Assembly (NCBI RefSeq): GCF_040546685.1
Contig: NZ_JBEPOH010000001.1
Span: 4,278,001 to 4,342,000 of the forward strand
Source: Variovorax sp. OAS795
GTDB lineage: Bacteria > Pseudomonadota > Gammaproteobacteria > Burkholderiales > Burkholderiaceae_C
DNA: 64,000 bases
Reading direction: 5' to 3'
The notes beneath the pieces are model-generated. The model worked only from the letters and a program-made list of their open reading frames with translations. It was not told where the DNA came from and did no database searches. Shown in pieces: positions 28,594-39,529 of the stretch. Numbering within the stretch: position 1 is the stretch's first letter; every line of letters starts with the position of its first letter. The translations under genes and the position numbers were made by a program.

Positions 28594-30057
28594 TCAGCGC
28601 GCAGGGGCGGGCTGCTGCCAGCCGCCGCCCAGGGCCTGGATGAGCGCCACCGCGGAGGCCTGGCGGTTGACCTGGAGCTGCACCAGCGTGCGCCGCGCGT
28701 TGAGTGCGGCCGCCTGGGCCGTGACCACCTCGGTGTAGCTCACCTGTGCCGCGCGGTAGCGGTTGAGCAGTTGCTGCTCGGTCTTGTCGGCGGCCGCCGA
28801 GGCCTCGCGCCGCAGGCCCTCCTGCTGCGCGAGCGTGGCGCCGGCCGTCAGCTGGTCTTCGACGGCCTGGAAAGCGGTGAGCACCGCCTGGCGGTAGCGC
28901 GCCACGCTGGCTTCGTGCGCCGCCTTGGCCGAATCGACGCTCGCGCCGATGGCGCCCGCATCGAACACCACCTGCGCCACCGACAGGCCGAGCGCCCACA
29001 GCGTGTTGGAAGCGTTGAACAGGTCCTTCACGCGGCTGGCGTTGCTGCCCACCGAAGCGCTGAGCCCGAAGTTCGGAAAGTACGCCGAGCGCGCAATGCC
29101 GATCTGCGCATTGGCCGCCGCCACCGCGCGTTCCGCCGCGGCAATGTCGGGCCGGCGCTGCAGCAAGGTCGAAGGCACGCCGGTGGGGATGCCGGGCACC
29201 GTGGGCGTCCACTGCGCGGCCGGCAGGCTGAAGTCGGCCGGGGCCACGCCCACCAGCATGGCGATGGCGTGCTCCAGCGTGGCGCGCGTGCGCTGCAGCC
29301 CGACGCGCTCGGCCTGCGCGCTCACGAGCTGGGTCTGCGCCTGCAGCACGTCGGTCTGGGCCGCGATGCCGGCCTTGTAGCGGTTGCTTGTGATCTCGAA
29401 GGCGCGCTGGTAGCCCTCGATGGTCTGGTCGAGCAGCATGATCTCCGCATCGGCTTCGCGCAGCGAGAAATAGTTGGTCGCCAGGTCGCCGATGGCCGAC
29501 AGGCGTGCCGACGCCAGGTCGGCTTCGCTGGCCTGGGCATTGGCCTCGGCGCTGGTCACGGCCTGCCGCAGGCGGCCCCACACGTCGGGCGCCCAGTCGA
29601 CCCCCAGCGTGGCCGAGAAGGCGTTCGATGGATTGCTGCTGCCGCCGACGTTGCCGCTTCGCCGCCCGCTGCCATCGACCGAAACCGTGGGAAACAGCGC
29701 CGCGCGCTCGCCCCGCACCAGGGCCTTGGCCTGCGCATAGTTGGCCACCGCCGCGGCAATGTTCTGGTTCGACACCTGCACCCTGGCGGCCAGCTCGTCG
29801 AGCGTGGCGTCGCCGAAGAGCTTCCACCAATCGCCGCGGTCGAGCGCATCGGCCGGCGCGGCGGGGAGCCAGCCCTCTGCGGCCGGCTGTTCCTTCCAGC
29901 TGGCGGGAGCGGCCGCCGTAGGCACTTCATAGCGAGGTCCCACCGCGCAACCAGCCAGCACGGCGGCCAACGCGAGCGCGGAAAGCCTGCCGGGCAGCTG
30001 CGAAAAGATGCGTGCTCGTTGTCGTGTCATGGCAGCTTCGTTCATTCGTCTTTTCAT
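28594..30057 (-). CDS. RND efflux outer-membrane factor (NodT/OprM-like lipoprotein)
   Basis: A 487-residue TolC-like channel protein of tripartite efflux. The signal ends in VLAGC, giving an N-terminal lipid anchor at about C36 (start at ATG 30057). It has the family's duplicated helical repeats: an N-terminal half with WWKLFGDATLDELAAR and a second half with RRPDIAAAERAVAAANAQIG. It is the last gene of the efflux operon. Its start overlaps the stop of the upstream permease gene by four bases (ATGA), so coupling to that broken frame may matter. Confidence 0.93.
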   Translation of the reverse strand: MKRRMNEAAMTRQRARIFSQLPGRLSALALAAVLAGCAVGPRYEVPTAAAPASWKEQPAAEGWLPAAPADALDRGDWWKLFGDATLDELAARVQVSNQNIAAAVANYAQAKALVRGERAALFPTVSVDGSGRRSGNVGGSSNPSNAFSATLGVDWAPDVWGRLRQAVTSAEANAQASEADLASARLSAIGDLATNYFSLREADAEIMLLDQTIEGYQRAFEITSNRYKAGIAAQTDVLQAQTQLVSAQAERVGLQRTRATLEHAIAMLVGVAPADFSLPAAQWTPTVPGIPTGVPSTLLQRRPDIAAAERAVAAANAQIGIARSAYFPNFGLSASVGSNASRVKDLFNASNTLWALGLSVAQVVFDAGAIGASVDSAKAAHEASVARYRQAVLTAFQAVEDQLTAGATLAQQEGLRREASAAADKTEQQLLNRYRAAQVSYTEVVTAQAAALNARRTLVQLQVNRQASAVALIQALGGGWQQPAPAR

Positions 30058-33000
30058 GTTGGCGAGCTTGCTGCCCGGCTCAGGTGACGCTCGTTGCCCG
30101 AGCGCCGGCGCAGCTTGTCGAGCAGCACGTAGACCACGGGCGTCGTGAGGAGCGTGAGCAGCTGGCTCGCCACCAGGCCGCCGATGATCGCCACGCCCAG
30201 CGGCTGGCGCAGTTCGGCGCCCTGCCCGAAGCCGATGGCCAGCGGCAGCGCGCCCAGCGCCGCCGCGAGCGTGGTCATGAGAATGGGGCGGAAGCGCATC
30301 AGGCAGGCCTCGCGCACGGCCTCCACCGCCGAGATGCCGCGCGCGCGCTCGGCCTCGAGCGCAAAGTCGATGATCAGGATGGCGTTCTTCTTCACGATGC
30401 CGATCAGGAGGAAAAGCCCGATCAGCGCAATGATCGAGAACTCCATGCGGAACAGCAGCAGCGCGAGCACCGCGCCCACGCCCGCGGAAGGCAGCGTGGT
30501 CAGCACGGTGATCGGGTGGATCAGGCTTTCATAGAGCACGCCCAGCACGATGTAGATGACCACGATGGCCGCGAAGATGAGCGCCAGCTGCTGCCCTTGC
30601 GATTGCTGCGCCGCCAGCGCCGTGCCCTGGAAGCTCCCGCGCACGTTCACCGGCATGGCAATGTCGGCCTCGGCCTGCGCGACGATGCGCCGCGCGTCCT
30701 GCAGCGTGACGCCTTCGTCCAGGTTGAAGGAGATGGTGCTCGCAAGTTCGGTGTCCTGGTGGTCGATGGAGCTCGGCACCGCGCGCTCGCTCACCTTGGC
30801 AATGGCCGAGAGCGGCACCATGAGCGTGGTGTTGGCCGCCAGCGCCTGCCCCGTGGACGCGGTGCGCAGGGCCGGGTTGGCCGACGTGGTGGTCGACGTG
30901 CCGGTGGTGGCGTCGGTGGTGTTGGCGAGCGAACTCACCACCGTCGCGCCGCTCGCGGTGGTGCTGCTGGTGAGCGTCGAGGGCACGTACAGGTCTTTCA
31001 GCACCACGGGCGCGCGCTGGTAGCGCGGTGCCCATTCCATGATCACGGAATACTGGTTGAGCTCGTCGTAGATGGTGGCCACCGAGCGCTGGCCGTACGC
31101 GTTGTAGAGCGCGTTGTCGACCGCGCTGGAGGTCACCCCGAGCCGCGCGGCACTGTCGCGGTCGACGTTGACGTAGGTCTCCACCCCGTTGTCCGCCTGG
31201 TCGCTGTCCAGGTCGGTCAGCGCCGTTTCCCGGCGCAGGCGATCCGCGAGCTTAGCGGTCCAGGTGCGCAGGTCGGCCAGGTTGTCGCCCTTGAGCGTGT
31301 ACTGGTAGGTGGAGTTGCTCGAGCGTCCGCCCATGCGCAGGTCTTGCACCGGGCTCAGGAACACGCGCAGCCCCGTCAGTTGGTTGAGCTGCGGCCGCAG
31401 CCGGTTGACCACCGCGGCGGTCTTCTCGGTGCGTTGCGAGATCGGCTTGAGGTTGACGAACATGAATCCACCGCCCGAGCGGCTGCCGCCCGCGAAGCCC
31501 ACCCACGGTATCGACGGCCGGATCCTTGTGGATGATGTCGACCGCCTGGCGCAGCTTCTCGCTCAGCGCCACCGACGAGATGCTCTGGTCCGCGCGCAGG
31601 CCCGCATTGAGCTGGCCGTTGTCCTGCTCGGGAAAGTAGCCCTTGGGAATGGCCGAGAACAGGTACACGTTGAGCCCGATGACCGCCAGCAGCACCACCA
31701 TGACCACGGCCTTGCTCGCAAGCGCCCAGTCGAGGCTGTGGGCGTAGGTGCGCAGGCTCCACTGGTAGACGCCTTCCGCCATGCGCGCCAGGCGCCCCGG
31801 AGGCTTGGCATCGGGCTCCTCGGCCCGCAGCAGCATGGCGCACAGCATGGGCGTGGTGGTGAGCGAGATGACCAGCGATATCAGCACCGCCACCGACAGC
31901 GTGACGGCGAATTCGCGGAACAGCCGGCCGATCTGCCCGTCCATGAACAGCAGCGGAATGAACACCGCGACCAGCGAGAGGCTGATCGACAGCACGGTGA
32001 AGCCCACCTCGCGCGCGCCGCGCAGGGCCGCCTCGATGCGGCCCATGCCGGCCTCGATGTGGCGGCTGGTGTTCTCGAGCACCACGATCGCGTCGTCCAC
32101 CACGAAGCCGGTGGCCACCGTGAGTGCCATCAGGCTCAGGTTGTTGAGGCTGTAGCCCAGCAGGTGCATCACGCCGAAGGTGCCGAGCAGCGACACCACG
32201 GTGGCCACCGCGGGAATGAGGGTGGCGCGCGCCTTGCGCAGGAAGAGCCCGACCACGAGCACCACCAGCGCGATGGAGATCATCAGCGTGGCCTCGATCT
32301 CGCGCAGCGACGCCCGGATGGAGTTGGTGCGGTCGGAGGCCACCTGCACCTCGATGTCCTGCGGCAGCTGCGCGCGCAGTTCGGGCAGCAGTTCGCGCAC
32401 GCCGTCCACGGTCTGGATGATGTTCGCGCCCGGCTCCTGCGTGACCAGCACGACCACCGCCGGCTGCCCGTTGAAGAGGCCCAGCGTGCGCGTGTTCTCC
32501 ACGCTGTCGATCACCCGCGCGACATCGCCCAGCCGCACCGCCGCGCCGTTGCGCCAGGCGATCACCATGTCGCGGTATTCCTCCGCATGGCGGCCCGGCG
32601 ACGGCGTGTAGATCTGCAGCCGGCGGTCATCGTTCTCGATGGCGCCCTTGGGGCGGTTGGCATTGTTGGCCTGGATGGCGGCGCGCACGTCCTCGCTGCT
32701 GATGCCGAAGCGGTTGAGCGAGAAGGGTTCGAGTTCCACGCGCACCGCCGGCAGCGAGCCGCCGCCGATCTCGACCTCGCCCACGCCCTCCACCTGCGAG
32801 AGCTTCTGGCTCACGATGTTGGACACGGCCTCGTAGATCTGGCCCGGCGTGCGCGTCTTGGAGGTGAGCGCCAGGATCGCGATGGGCGCAGCCGTCGGGT
32901 TGCGCTTGCGGTAGGTCGGGTTGCTGCGCAAGGTGGCTGGCAGGTCGGCGCGCGCGGCATTGATGGCCGCCTGCACCTCGCGCGCGGCGCTGTCGATGTT

Positions 33001-33297
33001 GCGCTTCAGGTCGAACTGCAGGCTGATGCGCGTCGAGCCGTTGGAGCTGGTCGAGGTGAGTTCGTTGACGCCCGCGATGACACCCAGGCGCCGCTCCAGC
33101 GGCGTGGCCACGCTCGACGCCATGGTGCTCGGGCTCGCGCCCGCGAGGCTGGCCGTCACCGAAATGGTTGGGAAGTCGACCTGCGGCAAGGGCGACACAG
33201 GCAGCACGAAGAACGCCGCGATCCCGGACAGGGCGATGCCGATGGTCAAGAGGACCGTGGCAATCGGGCGTTCGACGAAAGGCCTGGAAAGATTCAT
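30054..33297 (-). pseudogene. mdtC: RND efflux permease (MdtC-like), interrupted by a single-base frameshift
   Basis: Inner-membrane proton/drug antiporter subunit. The first 600 or so residues start [20 protein letters not shown], with [12 protein letters not shown] and a full helix set, and run normally to DPAVDTV. There one extra G on the coding strand (CCC at 31502-31504 on the plus strand) shifts the frame, and translation would stop at about 31252. Deleting one base restores VVGFAGGSRSGGGFMFVNLK and a 1080-residue protein that continues to the normal end. The restored protein has a Ser/Thr-rich insertion of about 50 residues near 30825-30980. It could be a real recent mutation or a sequencing error in a G run. 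The start overlaps the upstream permease stop. Confidence 0.85.
30825..30980 (-). other. Ser/Thr/Ala-rich insertion in the RND permease porter domain
   Basis: Between the motif LKDLYVPS and the conserved MVPLSAIAKV there are about 50 residues of low complexity, for example STLTSSTTASGATVV and TTDATTGTSTTTSANP. E. coli MdtC and the sister permease at 33294-36401 have only a few residues here. The position corresponds to the periplasmic porter/docking part of the second half. Confidence 0.75.
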
Positions 33298-36200
33298 TCG
33301 GCCACGGCCTCCCGCCTGCGCCCGAAGCGCCGCCCGAGCCGGTCGAAGGCCAGGTAGACCACGGGCGTGGTGAACAGCGTGAGCACCTGGCTCACCACCA
33401 GCCCGCCGAAGATCGCGAGGCCCAGCGGCCGGCGCAGCTCGGCGCCCTCGCCCCAGCCGAACATCAGAGGCAGCGCCGCGAACAGCGCCGCCAGCGTGGT
33501 CATCAGGATGGGACGGAAGCGCAGCAACGCCGCCTGGTGGATGGCTTCATGCGGCGACTTGCCCTCGCGGCGCTCGGCGTCGATGGCGAAGTCGATCATC
33601 ATGATCGCGTTCTTCTTGACGATGCCGATCAAGAGGATGATGCCGATGATGCCGATCACGCCCAGGTCGTTGCCGGTGACCATCAACGCGAGCAGCGCAC
33701 CCACGCCGGCCGAGGGCAGGGTCGAGAGGATCGTCAGCGGATGGATGTAGCTCTCATACAGCACGCCCAGCACGATGTACACGCACACCACCGCCGCCAG
33801 AATGAGCCAGAGCTGGTTGGAGAGCGATTTTTCGTACGCGCCCGCCGCGCCCAGGAAGGTCATGGTCATGCTCGACGGCATGCCGATTTCCTTGGCCGCC
33901 GCGCGAATGGCCGCGACCGATTTGCCGAGCGCCACGTTTTCCGCCGTGTCGAAGCCCACGGTGGCGGCCGGGTACTGCGCCACGTGCGTCACCTGCAGCG
34001 GCGCCGCCTGCTCGCGCACTGTGGCGAATGACGACAGCGTGGTCGCGCCGCCGCTGCCGGTGCGCAGCTGCAGGTTGCCCAGCATTTGCGGCGAGGCCAG
34101 GGCTTCGCGCTGCGCCTCGAGGATCACGCGGTACTGGTTGGTTTCGGTGAAGATGGTCGAGACGATGCGCTGGCCGAACGCGCTGTAGAGCGTGTCGTCC
34201 ACCGAGCTGGCCGTGACCGACAGCCGCGAGGCCGTGTTGCGGTCGATGTCCACATAGGCGGCCAGGCCCTTCGCGCCCGCGTTGGTGGTGGCATTGCGCA
34301 CCAGCGGCTCGGAACGCAGGCGCTCCACCAGCTTCTGCGCCCAGGTATCGACGGTATTGGTGTCCACCCCTTCGAGGGAAACGCGGAATTCGGTCGGGCC
34401 GGTCTCGGCGTCGATGGTCAGGTCTTGCGTCGGCTGCAGGTACAGCGTGACGCCGGCCACGGCGCGCACGCGTTCGCGCAGGCGCTGCATGGTGGCTTCC
34501 TGGTCGCCGCGGCCGGCGCGCATGTTGATGAGCATGCTGCCGGTGTTCAGCGCCGTGTTGTTGGCGGCGTCCACGCCCACCACCGAGCTCACGCTCGCCA
34601 CCTCGGGGTCGGCGAGGATGGCGTTGGCGGCCTGCTGCTGCAGCTCGGCCATGCGCGTGTACGACACGTCCTGCGCGGCCTCGATGCGCGCCTGCAGTTG
34701 CCCGGTGTCCTGCGTCGGGAACAGCCCCTTGGGAATCACCACGTAGAGCAGCACCGTGAGCCCCAGCGTTGCCACCGCCACGACCAGCGTCAGCGGCTGG
34801 TGGCGCAGCACCCATTGCAGCCACAGGTCATAGCGGCCGATCACGCGGTCGAAGAAGCGCTGCACGCTGGCACCGAAGCGTCCGCCCTCCTCGGCCTGCG
34901 GCTTGAGCCAGCGCGCCGACATCATCGGCACCAGCGTGAGCGACACCACGGCGGAGATCAGGATGGTGATGGCCAGTGTGACCGCGAACTCGCGGAACAG
35001 CCGGCCCACCACGTCCCCCATGAACAAGAGCGGAATGAGCACGGCGATGAGCGACACCGTGAGCGAGATGATGGTGAAGCCGATCTGCGTCGCACCCTTG
35101 AGCGCCGCCTTGAAGGGCGGATCGCCCTCCTCGAGATAGCGCGCGATGTTCTCGATCATCACGATCGCGTCGTCCACCACGAAGCCGGTGGCAATGGTCA
35201 GCGCCATGAGGCTCAGGTTGTTGAGGCTGTAGCCGAGGAGGTACATCAGCCCGCAGGTGCCGATGAGCGAGATCGGCACGGCCAGGCTGGCGATGACCGT
35301 GGCTCGCACGCTGTGCAGGAAGAAGAAGATCACCAGCACCACCATCACCACGGCCAGCCCGAGCTCCAGCTGCACGTGCGAGACCGAGGCGCGGATGCCG
35401 GTGGTGCGGTCGCTCAGTACTTCCACCTTGAGCGAACCAGGCAGCGCGGCTTCGAGTTCGGGCAGCTGCTTCTTGATGGCGTCCACGGTGCCGATCACGT
35501 TGGCGCCCGGCTGGCGCTGCACGTTGAGAATGATGGCCGGGTAGAGCGTTGCCGGCTGCTCGCCCGCGCGCAATGCGGCCCATGCGCCCAGCTGCGTGTT
35601 CTCGGCGCCGTCGACCACGCGCGCGACATCGGTCATCCGCACCGGCGCGCCGTTCTTCCACGCGACGATGAGGTTCTTGTAGTCGTCCGCCGTCACGAGC
35701 TGGTCGTTGGCATTGATGGTGTAGGCCCGCCGCGGTCCGTCGAAGCTGCCCTTGGCGCTGTTGGCATTGGCCGCGGTGATGGCGCTGCGCAGCGTGTCCA
35801 GGCCGATGCCCACCGACGCGAGCGCGTTGGTGTCGGCCTGGATGCGCACGGCCGGGCGCTGCCCGCCGGACAGTGAAACGAGCCCCACGCCGCCGACCTG
35901 GCTGATCTTCTGCGCGAGCCGCGTGTTCACGAGGTTCTGCACCTCGGTGAGCGGCATGGTCTCGGAGCTCACGGCCAGCGTCAGGATGGGTGCATCGGCC
36001 GGGTTCACCTTGGCGTACACGGGCGGCGCGGGCAGGTCGGCCGGCAGCAGCGAGCCGCCGGCATTGATGGCGGCCTGCACCTGCTGCTCGGCCACGTCCA
36101 GGGTCTGGTCGAGCGCGAACTGCAGCGTGATGATCGACGCGCCCGCCGAGCTCACGGAGCTCATGCGGTTGAGGCCTGCCATCTGGCCGAACTGCCGCTC

Positions 36201-36401
36201 CAGCGGCGCGGTGACGGTGCGTCCCATGACCTCGGGGCTGGCCCCGGGGTAGAGCGTCTGCACCTGGATGGTCGGGTAGTCGACCTGCGGCAGCGCGGCC
36301 AGCGGCAGCAGCCGCAAGCCGACCAGGCCGGCCAGCACGATGGCCACCATCAGAAGCGCCGTGGCCACCGGCCGTTCGATGAAAGGGCGGGAGGGGCTCA
36401 T
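33294..36401 (-). CDS. mdtB: RND efflux permease (MdtB-like)
   Basis: A 1035-residue inner-membrane RND transporter. It starts [20 protein letters not shown] and has [20 protein letters not shown] in the central helices, with conserved Asp for proton relay. Two large periplasmic porter domains and twelve predicted membrane helices are present. An upstream open extension to 36596 runs antisense to the adaptor C-terminus and is not supported, so ATG 36399-36401 is used. In E. coli MdtB pairs with MdtC as a 2:1 heterotrimer. Here the MdtC-like partner overlaps it by four bases but carries a frameshift. Confidence 0.93.
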   Translation of the reverse strand: MSPSRPFIERPVATALLMVAIVLAGLVGLRLLPLAALPQVDYPTIQVQTLYPGASPEVMGRTVTAPLERQFGQMAGLNRMSSVSSAGASIITLQFALDQTLDVAEQQVQAAINAGGSLLPADLPAPPVYAKVNPADAPILTLAVSSETMPLTEVQNLVNTRLAQKISQVGGVGLVSLSGGQRPAVRIQADTNALASVGIGLDTLRSAITAANANSAKGSFDGPRRAYTINANDQLVTADDYKNLIVAWKNGAPVRMTDVARVVDGAENTQLGAWAALRAGEQPATLYPAIILNVQRQPGANVIGTVDAIKKQLPELEAALPGSLKVEVLSDRTTGIRASVSHVQLELGLAVVMVVLVIFFFLHSVRATVIASLAVPISLIGTCGLMYLLGYSLNNLSLMALTIATGFVVDDAIVMIENIARYLEEGDPPFKAALKGATQIGFTIISLTVSLIAVLIPLLFMGDVVGRLFREFAVTLAITILISAVVSLTLVPMMSARWLKPQAEEGGRFGASVQRFFDRVIGRYDLWLQWVLRHQPLTLVVAVATLGLTVLLYVVIPKGLFPTQDTGQLQARIEAAQDVSYTRMAELQQQAANAILADPEVASVSSVVGVDAANNTALNTGSMLINMRAGRGDQEATMQRLRERVRAVAGVTLYLQPTQDLTIDAETGPTEFRVSLEGVDTNTVDTWAQKLVERLRSEPLVRNATTNAGAKGLAAYVDIDRNTASRLSVTASSVDDTLYSAFGQRIVSTIFTETNQYRVILEAQREALASPQMLGNLQLRTGSGGATTLSSFATVREQAAPLQVTHVAQYPAATVGFDTAENVALGKSVAAIRAAAKEIGMPSSMTMTFLGAAGAYEKSLSNQLWLILAAVVCVYIVLGVLYESYIHPLTILSTLPSAGVGALLALMVTGNDLGVIGIIGIILLIGIVKKNAIMMIDFAIDAERREGKSPHEAIHQAALLRFRPILMTTLAALFAALPLMFGWGEGAELRRPLGLAIFGGLVVSQVLTLFTTPVVYLAFDRLGRRFGRRREAVAE

Positions 36402-36441
36402 CGCGAACGCGCTCGCTGGTTCCGTGTGTCGGTGTGGCTCG

Positions 36442-37788
36442 TCATTGCGGCGGACGCTGGCGCCGCCGCTCTCCGCTGCCCTCGCCGCGTTCTCCGCGTG
36501 CGCCGCGCGGGCCCGATGCCGCACCGCGCGGACCGGACGCGCCGCCGCGCGGTCCTGCCGCGGGACGGTCGCCCTGCAGCTGCACGACCGCGCCATCCTT
36601 GATGCGGTCGCCCCCCTCGGTCACCACGTTCTCGCCGACCCGCAGGCCCGAGGTGATGGCCACCACCTCGACGTTGGCTTCGCCGCGCTTCACCGGGCGC
36701 GTCGACACCCTGCGCTCTTCGTCGATGACATACACATAGTCGCCATTGGGCCCGGTGCGCACGGCCGTCACCGGCACCACCACGGCGCGCACCTTGCGCA
36801 GCAGCATCTGCACGTTGACGAACTGGCTCGGGAACAGCGTGGTTTCCGCATTGCCGAAGCGGGCCTTGGCCTTCACGGTGCCGGTGGTGGTGTCGACGAC
36901 GTTGTCGAGCGTGGAGAAGGTGCCGGTGTCCAGCGTCACGGCGCGGGTGCGGTCGAACGCGGTGACCGCCAGCGGCTCGCCTTTGGCGAGCTGCGCCTGG
37001 ATGTCGGGCACGCGGTCTTGCGGCACCGAGAACTGCACGTCGATCGGGTTCATCTGCGTGATCACCGCGATGCCGGTGGTTGCATTGGCCGTGACCGTGT
37101 TGCCGGCATCCACCGCGCGCAGGCCGATGCGGCCCGCCACGGGCGAGGTGATGCGGGTGTAGTCGAGGTTCAGCTTGGCGGCGGCCTCGGCGGCCAGGTC
37201 GGTGGTGACCGTGCCTTCGAGCTGGCGGACCAGCGCGGCCTGGGTGTCGACGTCCTGCCTGGCGATGGAATCCTGCGTCAGCAGCGTGCGGTAGCGCGCC
37301 AGCGTGACACGTGCGGCCTCCAGTTGCGCCTCATCGCGCTGGCGGGTGCCGCGGGCCTGCATCAGCGCCTGCTCGTAGGGACGCGGGTCGATGCGTGCGA
37401 GCAGCTGGTTTTTGGCAACGGTCTGGCCTTCGGTGAAGAGCACCTCGGTCAGCACGCCGCCGACCTGCGCCTTGAGCGTGATGGTTGCAAGCGGCGTGAC
37501 CGTGCCGAGCGCATCGATGGTGACCGGCAGCTCGATCTCGCGCGCCGCCGCATGGCCCACCGTGACGGTCGCGCCCCCGAATCCTGGTCCGCCTTCCTTG
37601 CCTGCCTTGCGGTTGATCAGGTACCAGGCACCGCCTCCCAGCGCGGCCAGCAGCAGCAGCGCGATCAGGCTGCCCAGCCAGCGCTTGCGGCGCGAGGGCG
37701 GCCGGGGTGGAGGGGACGAAGAGGTGGGTTGTACCGGTTGAACAGCAGGCGAATCGCCGGAAGAAGGCTCGGAGTTCGGAGATTCCAT
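36442..37788 (-). CDS. mdtA: RND efflux membrane-fusion (adaptor) protein (MdtA-like)
   Basis: A 448-residue periplasmic adaptor. Residues 1-35 are Pro/Ser-rich and cytoplasmic, followed by one membrane anchor ([20 protein letters not shown]). Lipoyl/barrel-sandwich motifs ([20 protein letters not shown]), a coiled-coil hairpin and a beta-barrel ([13 protein letters not shown]) follow. The last 40 or so residues are an unusual Gly-Pro-Arg-rich tail with repeats of SGPRGA type. ATG 37786-37788 is preferred over the in-frame TTG at 37809. It is first gene of the mdtABC-OMF operon; a tandem repeat lies 72-89 bases upstream. Confidence 0.92.
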   Translation of the reverse strand: MESPNSEPSSGDSPAVQPVQPTSSSPPPRPPSRRKRWLGSLIALLLLAALGGGAWYLINRKAGKEGGPGFGGATVTVGHAAAREIELPVTIDALGTVTPLATITLKAQVGGVLTEVLFTEGQTVAKNQLLARIDPRPYEQALMQARGTRQRDEAQLEAARVTLARYRTLLTQDSIARQDVDTQAALVRQLEGTVTTDLAAEAAAKLNLDYTRITSPVAGRIGLRAVDAGNTVTANATTGIAVITQMNPIDVQFSVPQDRVPDIQAQLAKGEPLAVTAFDRTRAVTLDTGTFSTLDNVVDTTTGTVKAKARFGNAETTLFPSQFVNVQMLLRKVRAVVVPVTAVRTGPNGDYVYVIDEERRVSTRPVKRGEANVEVVAITSGLRVGENVVTEGGDRIKDGAVVQLQGDRPAAGPRGGASGPRGAASGPRGARGERGEGSGERRRQRPPQ

Positions 37789-37859
37789 GTGTGGTGTGGC
37801 AGTGCGCAAGTACGGCTGCTAGTGGAGCGCTGCATCGTAGCGCGCCTGTCCCATGAACC

Positions 37860-37877
37860 GTAAAGCGCCGGTAAAGC
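37860..37877 (-). promoter_or_regulatory. Tandem OmpR-family-type regulator box upstream of the efflux operon
   Basis: On the minus strand the sequence reads GCTTTAC-CGGC-GCTTTAC, two identical seven-base direct repeats with an 11-base period. This is the geometry bound by OmpR/PhoB-family response-regulator dimers, similar in form to PmrA-type boxes. It lies 72-89 bases upstream of the adaptor ATG, within the range of an activator site. No such regulator is encoded next to it, so the assignment is inference. Confidence 0.5.
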
Positions 37878-38012
37878 TCCGGAAAACGGCACGTTTCGCG
37901 GCGCCCGGCTGCGCCTCGCGCCGCCGGCCTGCATTTCGTCGCAGACCCGTGGTGCGACCGGGGGCGCGCCGGCACAGTCCGCCCATCGAATCACTTCCAC
38001 CGGAGAAACGCC

Positions 38013-38534
38013 ATGCTGCTGCAGATCATTCTTCACACCCCCAAGTGGGTCTTCGCCGTTTTCGTGCTGCTGTTGTGGCTCGGCTGCAAGCAGCTGATGT
38101 CCGGCAGCGTCAGCCTGGCCAAGGTCACGGTGATGCCGGTCGCCATGACCGGCCTTTCGCTGGCCGGGGTGGTTTCGGCCTTCGGCGATTCGCCAGGCGC
38201 CCTGCTCGGCTGGGCCGTGGCGGCGGCTGCGATGGCGCTGGTGGTGCTCCAGCAGCCCCTGCCCGCCAGCACGCGCTACGACCGCGCGGCACGCGAGTTC
38301 CAGGTGGCCGGCAGCGCGGTGCCGCTGGTACTGATGATGGGCATCTTCTTCACCAAGTACGTGGTGGGCGCGGCCTTGGCCATGCACCCCGAACTGCACC
38401 AGCAGGCCGGCTTCGCGGTCGCGGTTCCGATGCTGTACGGCGCCTTCAGCGGCGTTTTTTCGGCGCGCGCCGTGCGGCTGTGGAAGCTGGCAATCCGCAC
38501 CGACGCCATGGCCGTGGCGGCTCGCGCAGCCTAA
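38013..38534 (+). CDS. Unknown four-to-five-helix membrane protein (possible DUF6622)
   Basis: A 173-residue integral membrane protein. Hydrophobic segments lie at about 1-25, 38-60, 63-82, 100-125 and 132-150. The N-terminal MLLQIILHTPKWVFAVFVLL and the final LWKLAIRTDAMAVAARAA resemble small membrane proteins common in Burkholderiales annotated as DUF6622; I am only moderately sure of this family. A Shine-Dalgarno GGAG lies eight bases upstream of ATG 38013. It is divergent from mdtA and 41 bases upstream of the desaturase-family gene, so it may be in that operon. Confidence 0.8.
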   Translation: MLLQIILHTPKWVFAVFVLLLWLGCKQLMSGSVSLAKVTVMPVAMTGLSLAGVVSAFGDSPGALLGWAVAAAAMALVVLQQPLPASTRYDRAAREFQVAGSAVPLVLMMGIFFTKYVVGAALAMHPELHQQAGFAVAVPMLYGAFSGVFSARAVRLWKLAIRTDAMAVAARAA

Positions 38535-38575
38535 GATCGCCGCCGTCCCATATCCAGCAAACGCCAGGAACCGCC

Positions 38576-39529
38576 ATGACCGTGCTCTTTCTGATCCTCA
38601 AGATAGCCGTCACGGTGGTGCTCGCCGCCTCCATCGCGGAAGCCCTGGTGCTGTCTTGGCGCAACGGCTGGCGCAGCTACGACTGGAAGGCCGCCGGCGT
38701 CTCGGTGATCGACTTCCTGGTCCGCGAATACCCGCTGCGCTGGCTGCTGCCGCTGGCCTTCTGGACGGGCGCCATGGACTGGTTCTGGAACCACCGCCTC
38801 TTCACGCTGCCCATGGGCCACTGGAGCGGCTGGGCCGCCTGCTTCATCGGCCAGGAGTTCTGCTACTACTGGTACCACCGCGCCGCGCACCGGGTGCGCT
38901 GGTTCTGGTGCACGCACGCGATCCATCATTCGCCGAACCAGTTGAACCTGTCGGCCGCCTACCGCTTCGGCTGGACCGGCCGGCTCACCGGCACGCTGGC
39001 TTTCTTCATGCTCGCGCCGCTCCTGGGCATGCCGCCGAAGGTGATCCTGCTGATGCTCACGCTGAACCTGCTCTACCAGTTCTGGATCCACGCGGCGTGG
39101 ATTCCGAAGCTCGGCCCACTGGAGTGGGTGCTCAACACGCCCTCGGCCCACCGGGTGCATCACGCCTCGAACCTCGAATACCTGGACGGCAACTACGGCG
39201 GCGTGCTGATCGTGTTCGACCGCCTGTTCGGCACCTACATTCCCGAGCGCGCCGACCTGCCCTGCCGCTACGGGCTGGTGAAGCCGATCACCTCCAACAA
39301 CATCTTCGAGATCGAGTTCACCCACTGGCGCGCGCTGCTGCGCGACCTGCGCTCGGCGCGTTCGCTGCGGGCCTTCGTGGGCTACCTCGTCATGCCTCCG
39401 GGCTGGCGGCATGACGGGCCGGGCGAAACGACGGCGGAAATGCGCCAGCGGGCGGCCGTGCCGGCACCCGCATCGCCGTCGCCCATTGCCACCGATCTCA
39501 TTCCTGTCCAACTCAAGGAGCTGTCATGA
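38576..39529 (+). CDS. Fatty-acid hydroxylase/sterol desaturase superfamily membrane enzyme
   Basis: A 317-residue di-iron membrane oxygenase. The His boxes that bind iron are visible: YHRAAH (H101, H105), THAIHH (H114, H117, H118) and SAHRVHH (H192, H195, H196). About four hydrophobic spans surround them. The C-terminal 30 residues are Pro/Ala-rich and not conserved. Relatives hydroxylate or desaturate fatty acids, sterols, carotenoids or ornithine lipids; bacteria of this group have no sterols, so a lipid substrate is more likely. The stop overlaps the next start (ATGA), placing it at the head of a coupled run ending in a LytSR two-component pair. Confidence 0.9.
   Translation: MTVLFLILKIAVTVVLAASIAEALVLSWRNGWRSYDWKAAGVSVIDFLVREYPLRWLLPLAFWTGAMDWFWNHRLFTLPMGHWSGWAACFIGQEFCYYWYHRAAHRVRWFWCTHAIHHSPNQLNLSAAYRFGWTGRLTGTLAFFMLAPLLGMPPKVILLMLTLNLLYQFWIHAAWIPKLGPLEWVLNTPSAHRVHHASNLEYLDGNYGGVLIVFDRLFGTYIPERADLPCRYGLVKPITSNNIFEIEFTHWRALLRDLRSARSLRAFVGYLVMPPGWRHDGPGETTAEMRQRAAVPAPASPSPIATDLIPVQLKELS

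Noticed and set aside
28582..28595. GAGCGG-CT-CCGCTC hairpin between the SPW and outer-membrane-factor genes as a terminator
   Set aside because: The loop is only two bases and no T-run follows on either strand.
30054..31502. Second half of the MdtC-like permease as an independent 482-residue gene
   Set aside because: It begins inside a conserved RND motif with no ribosome site; it is the downstream part of a frameshifted gene.
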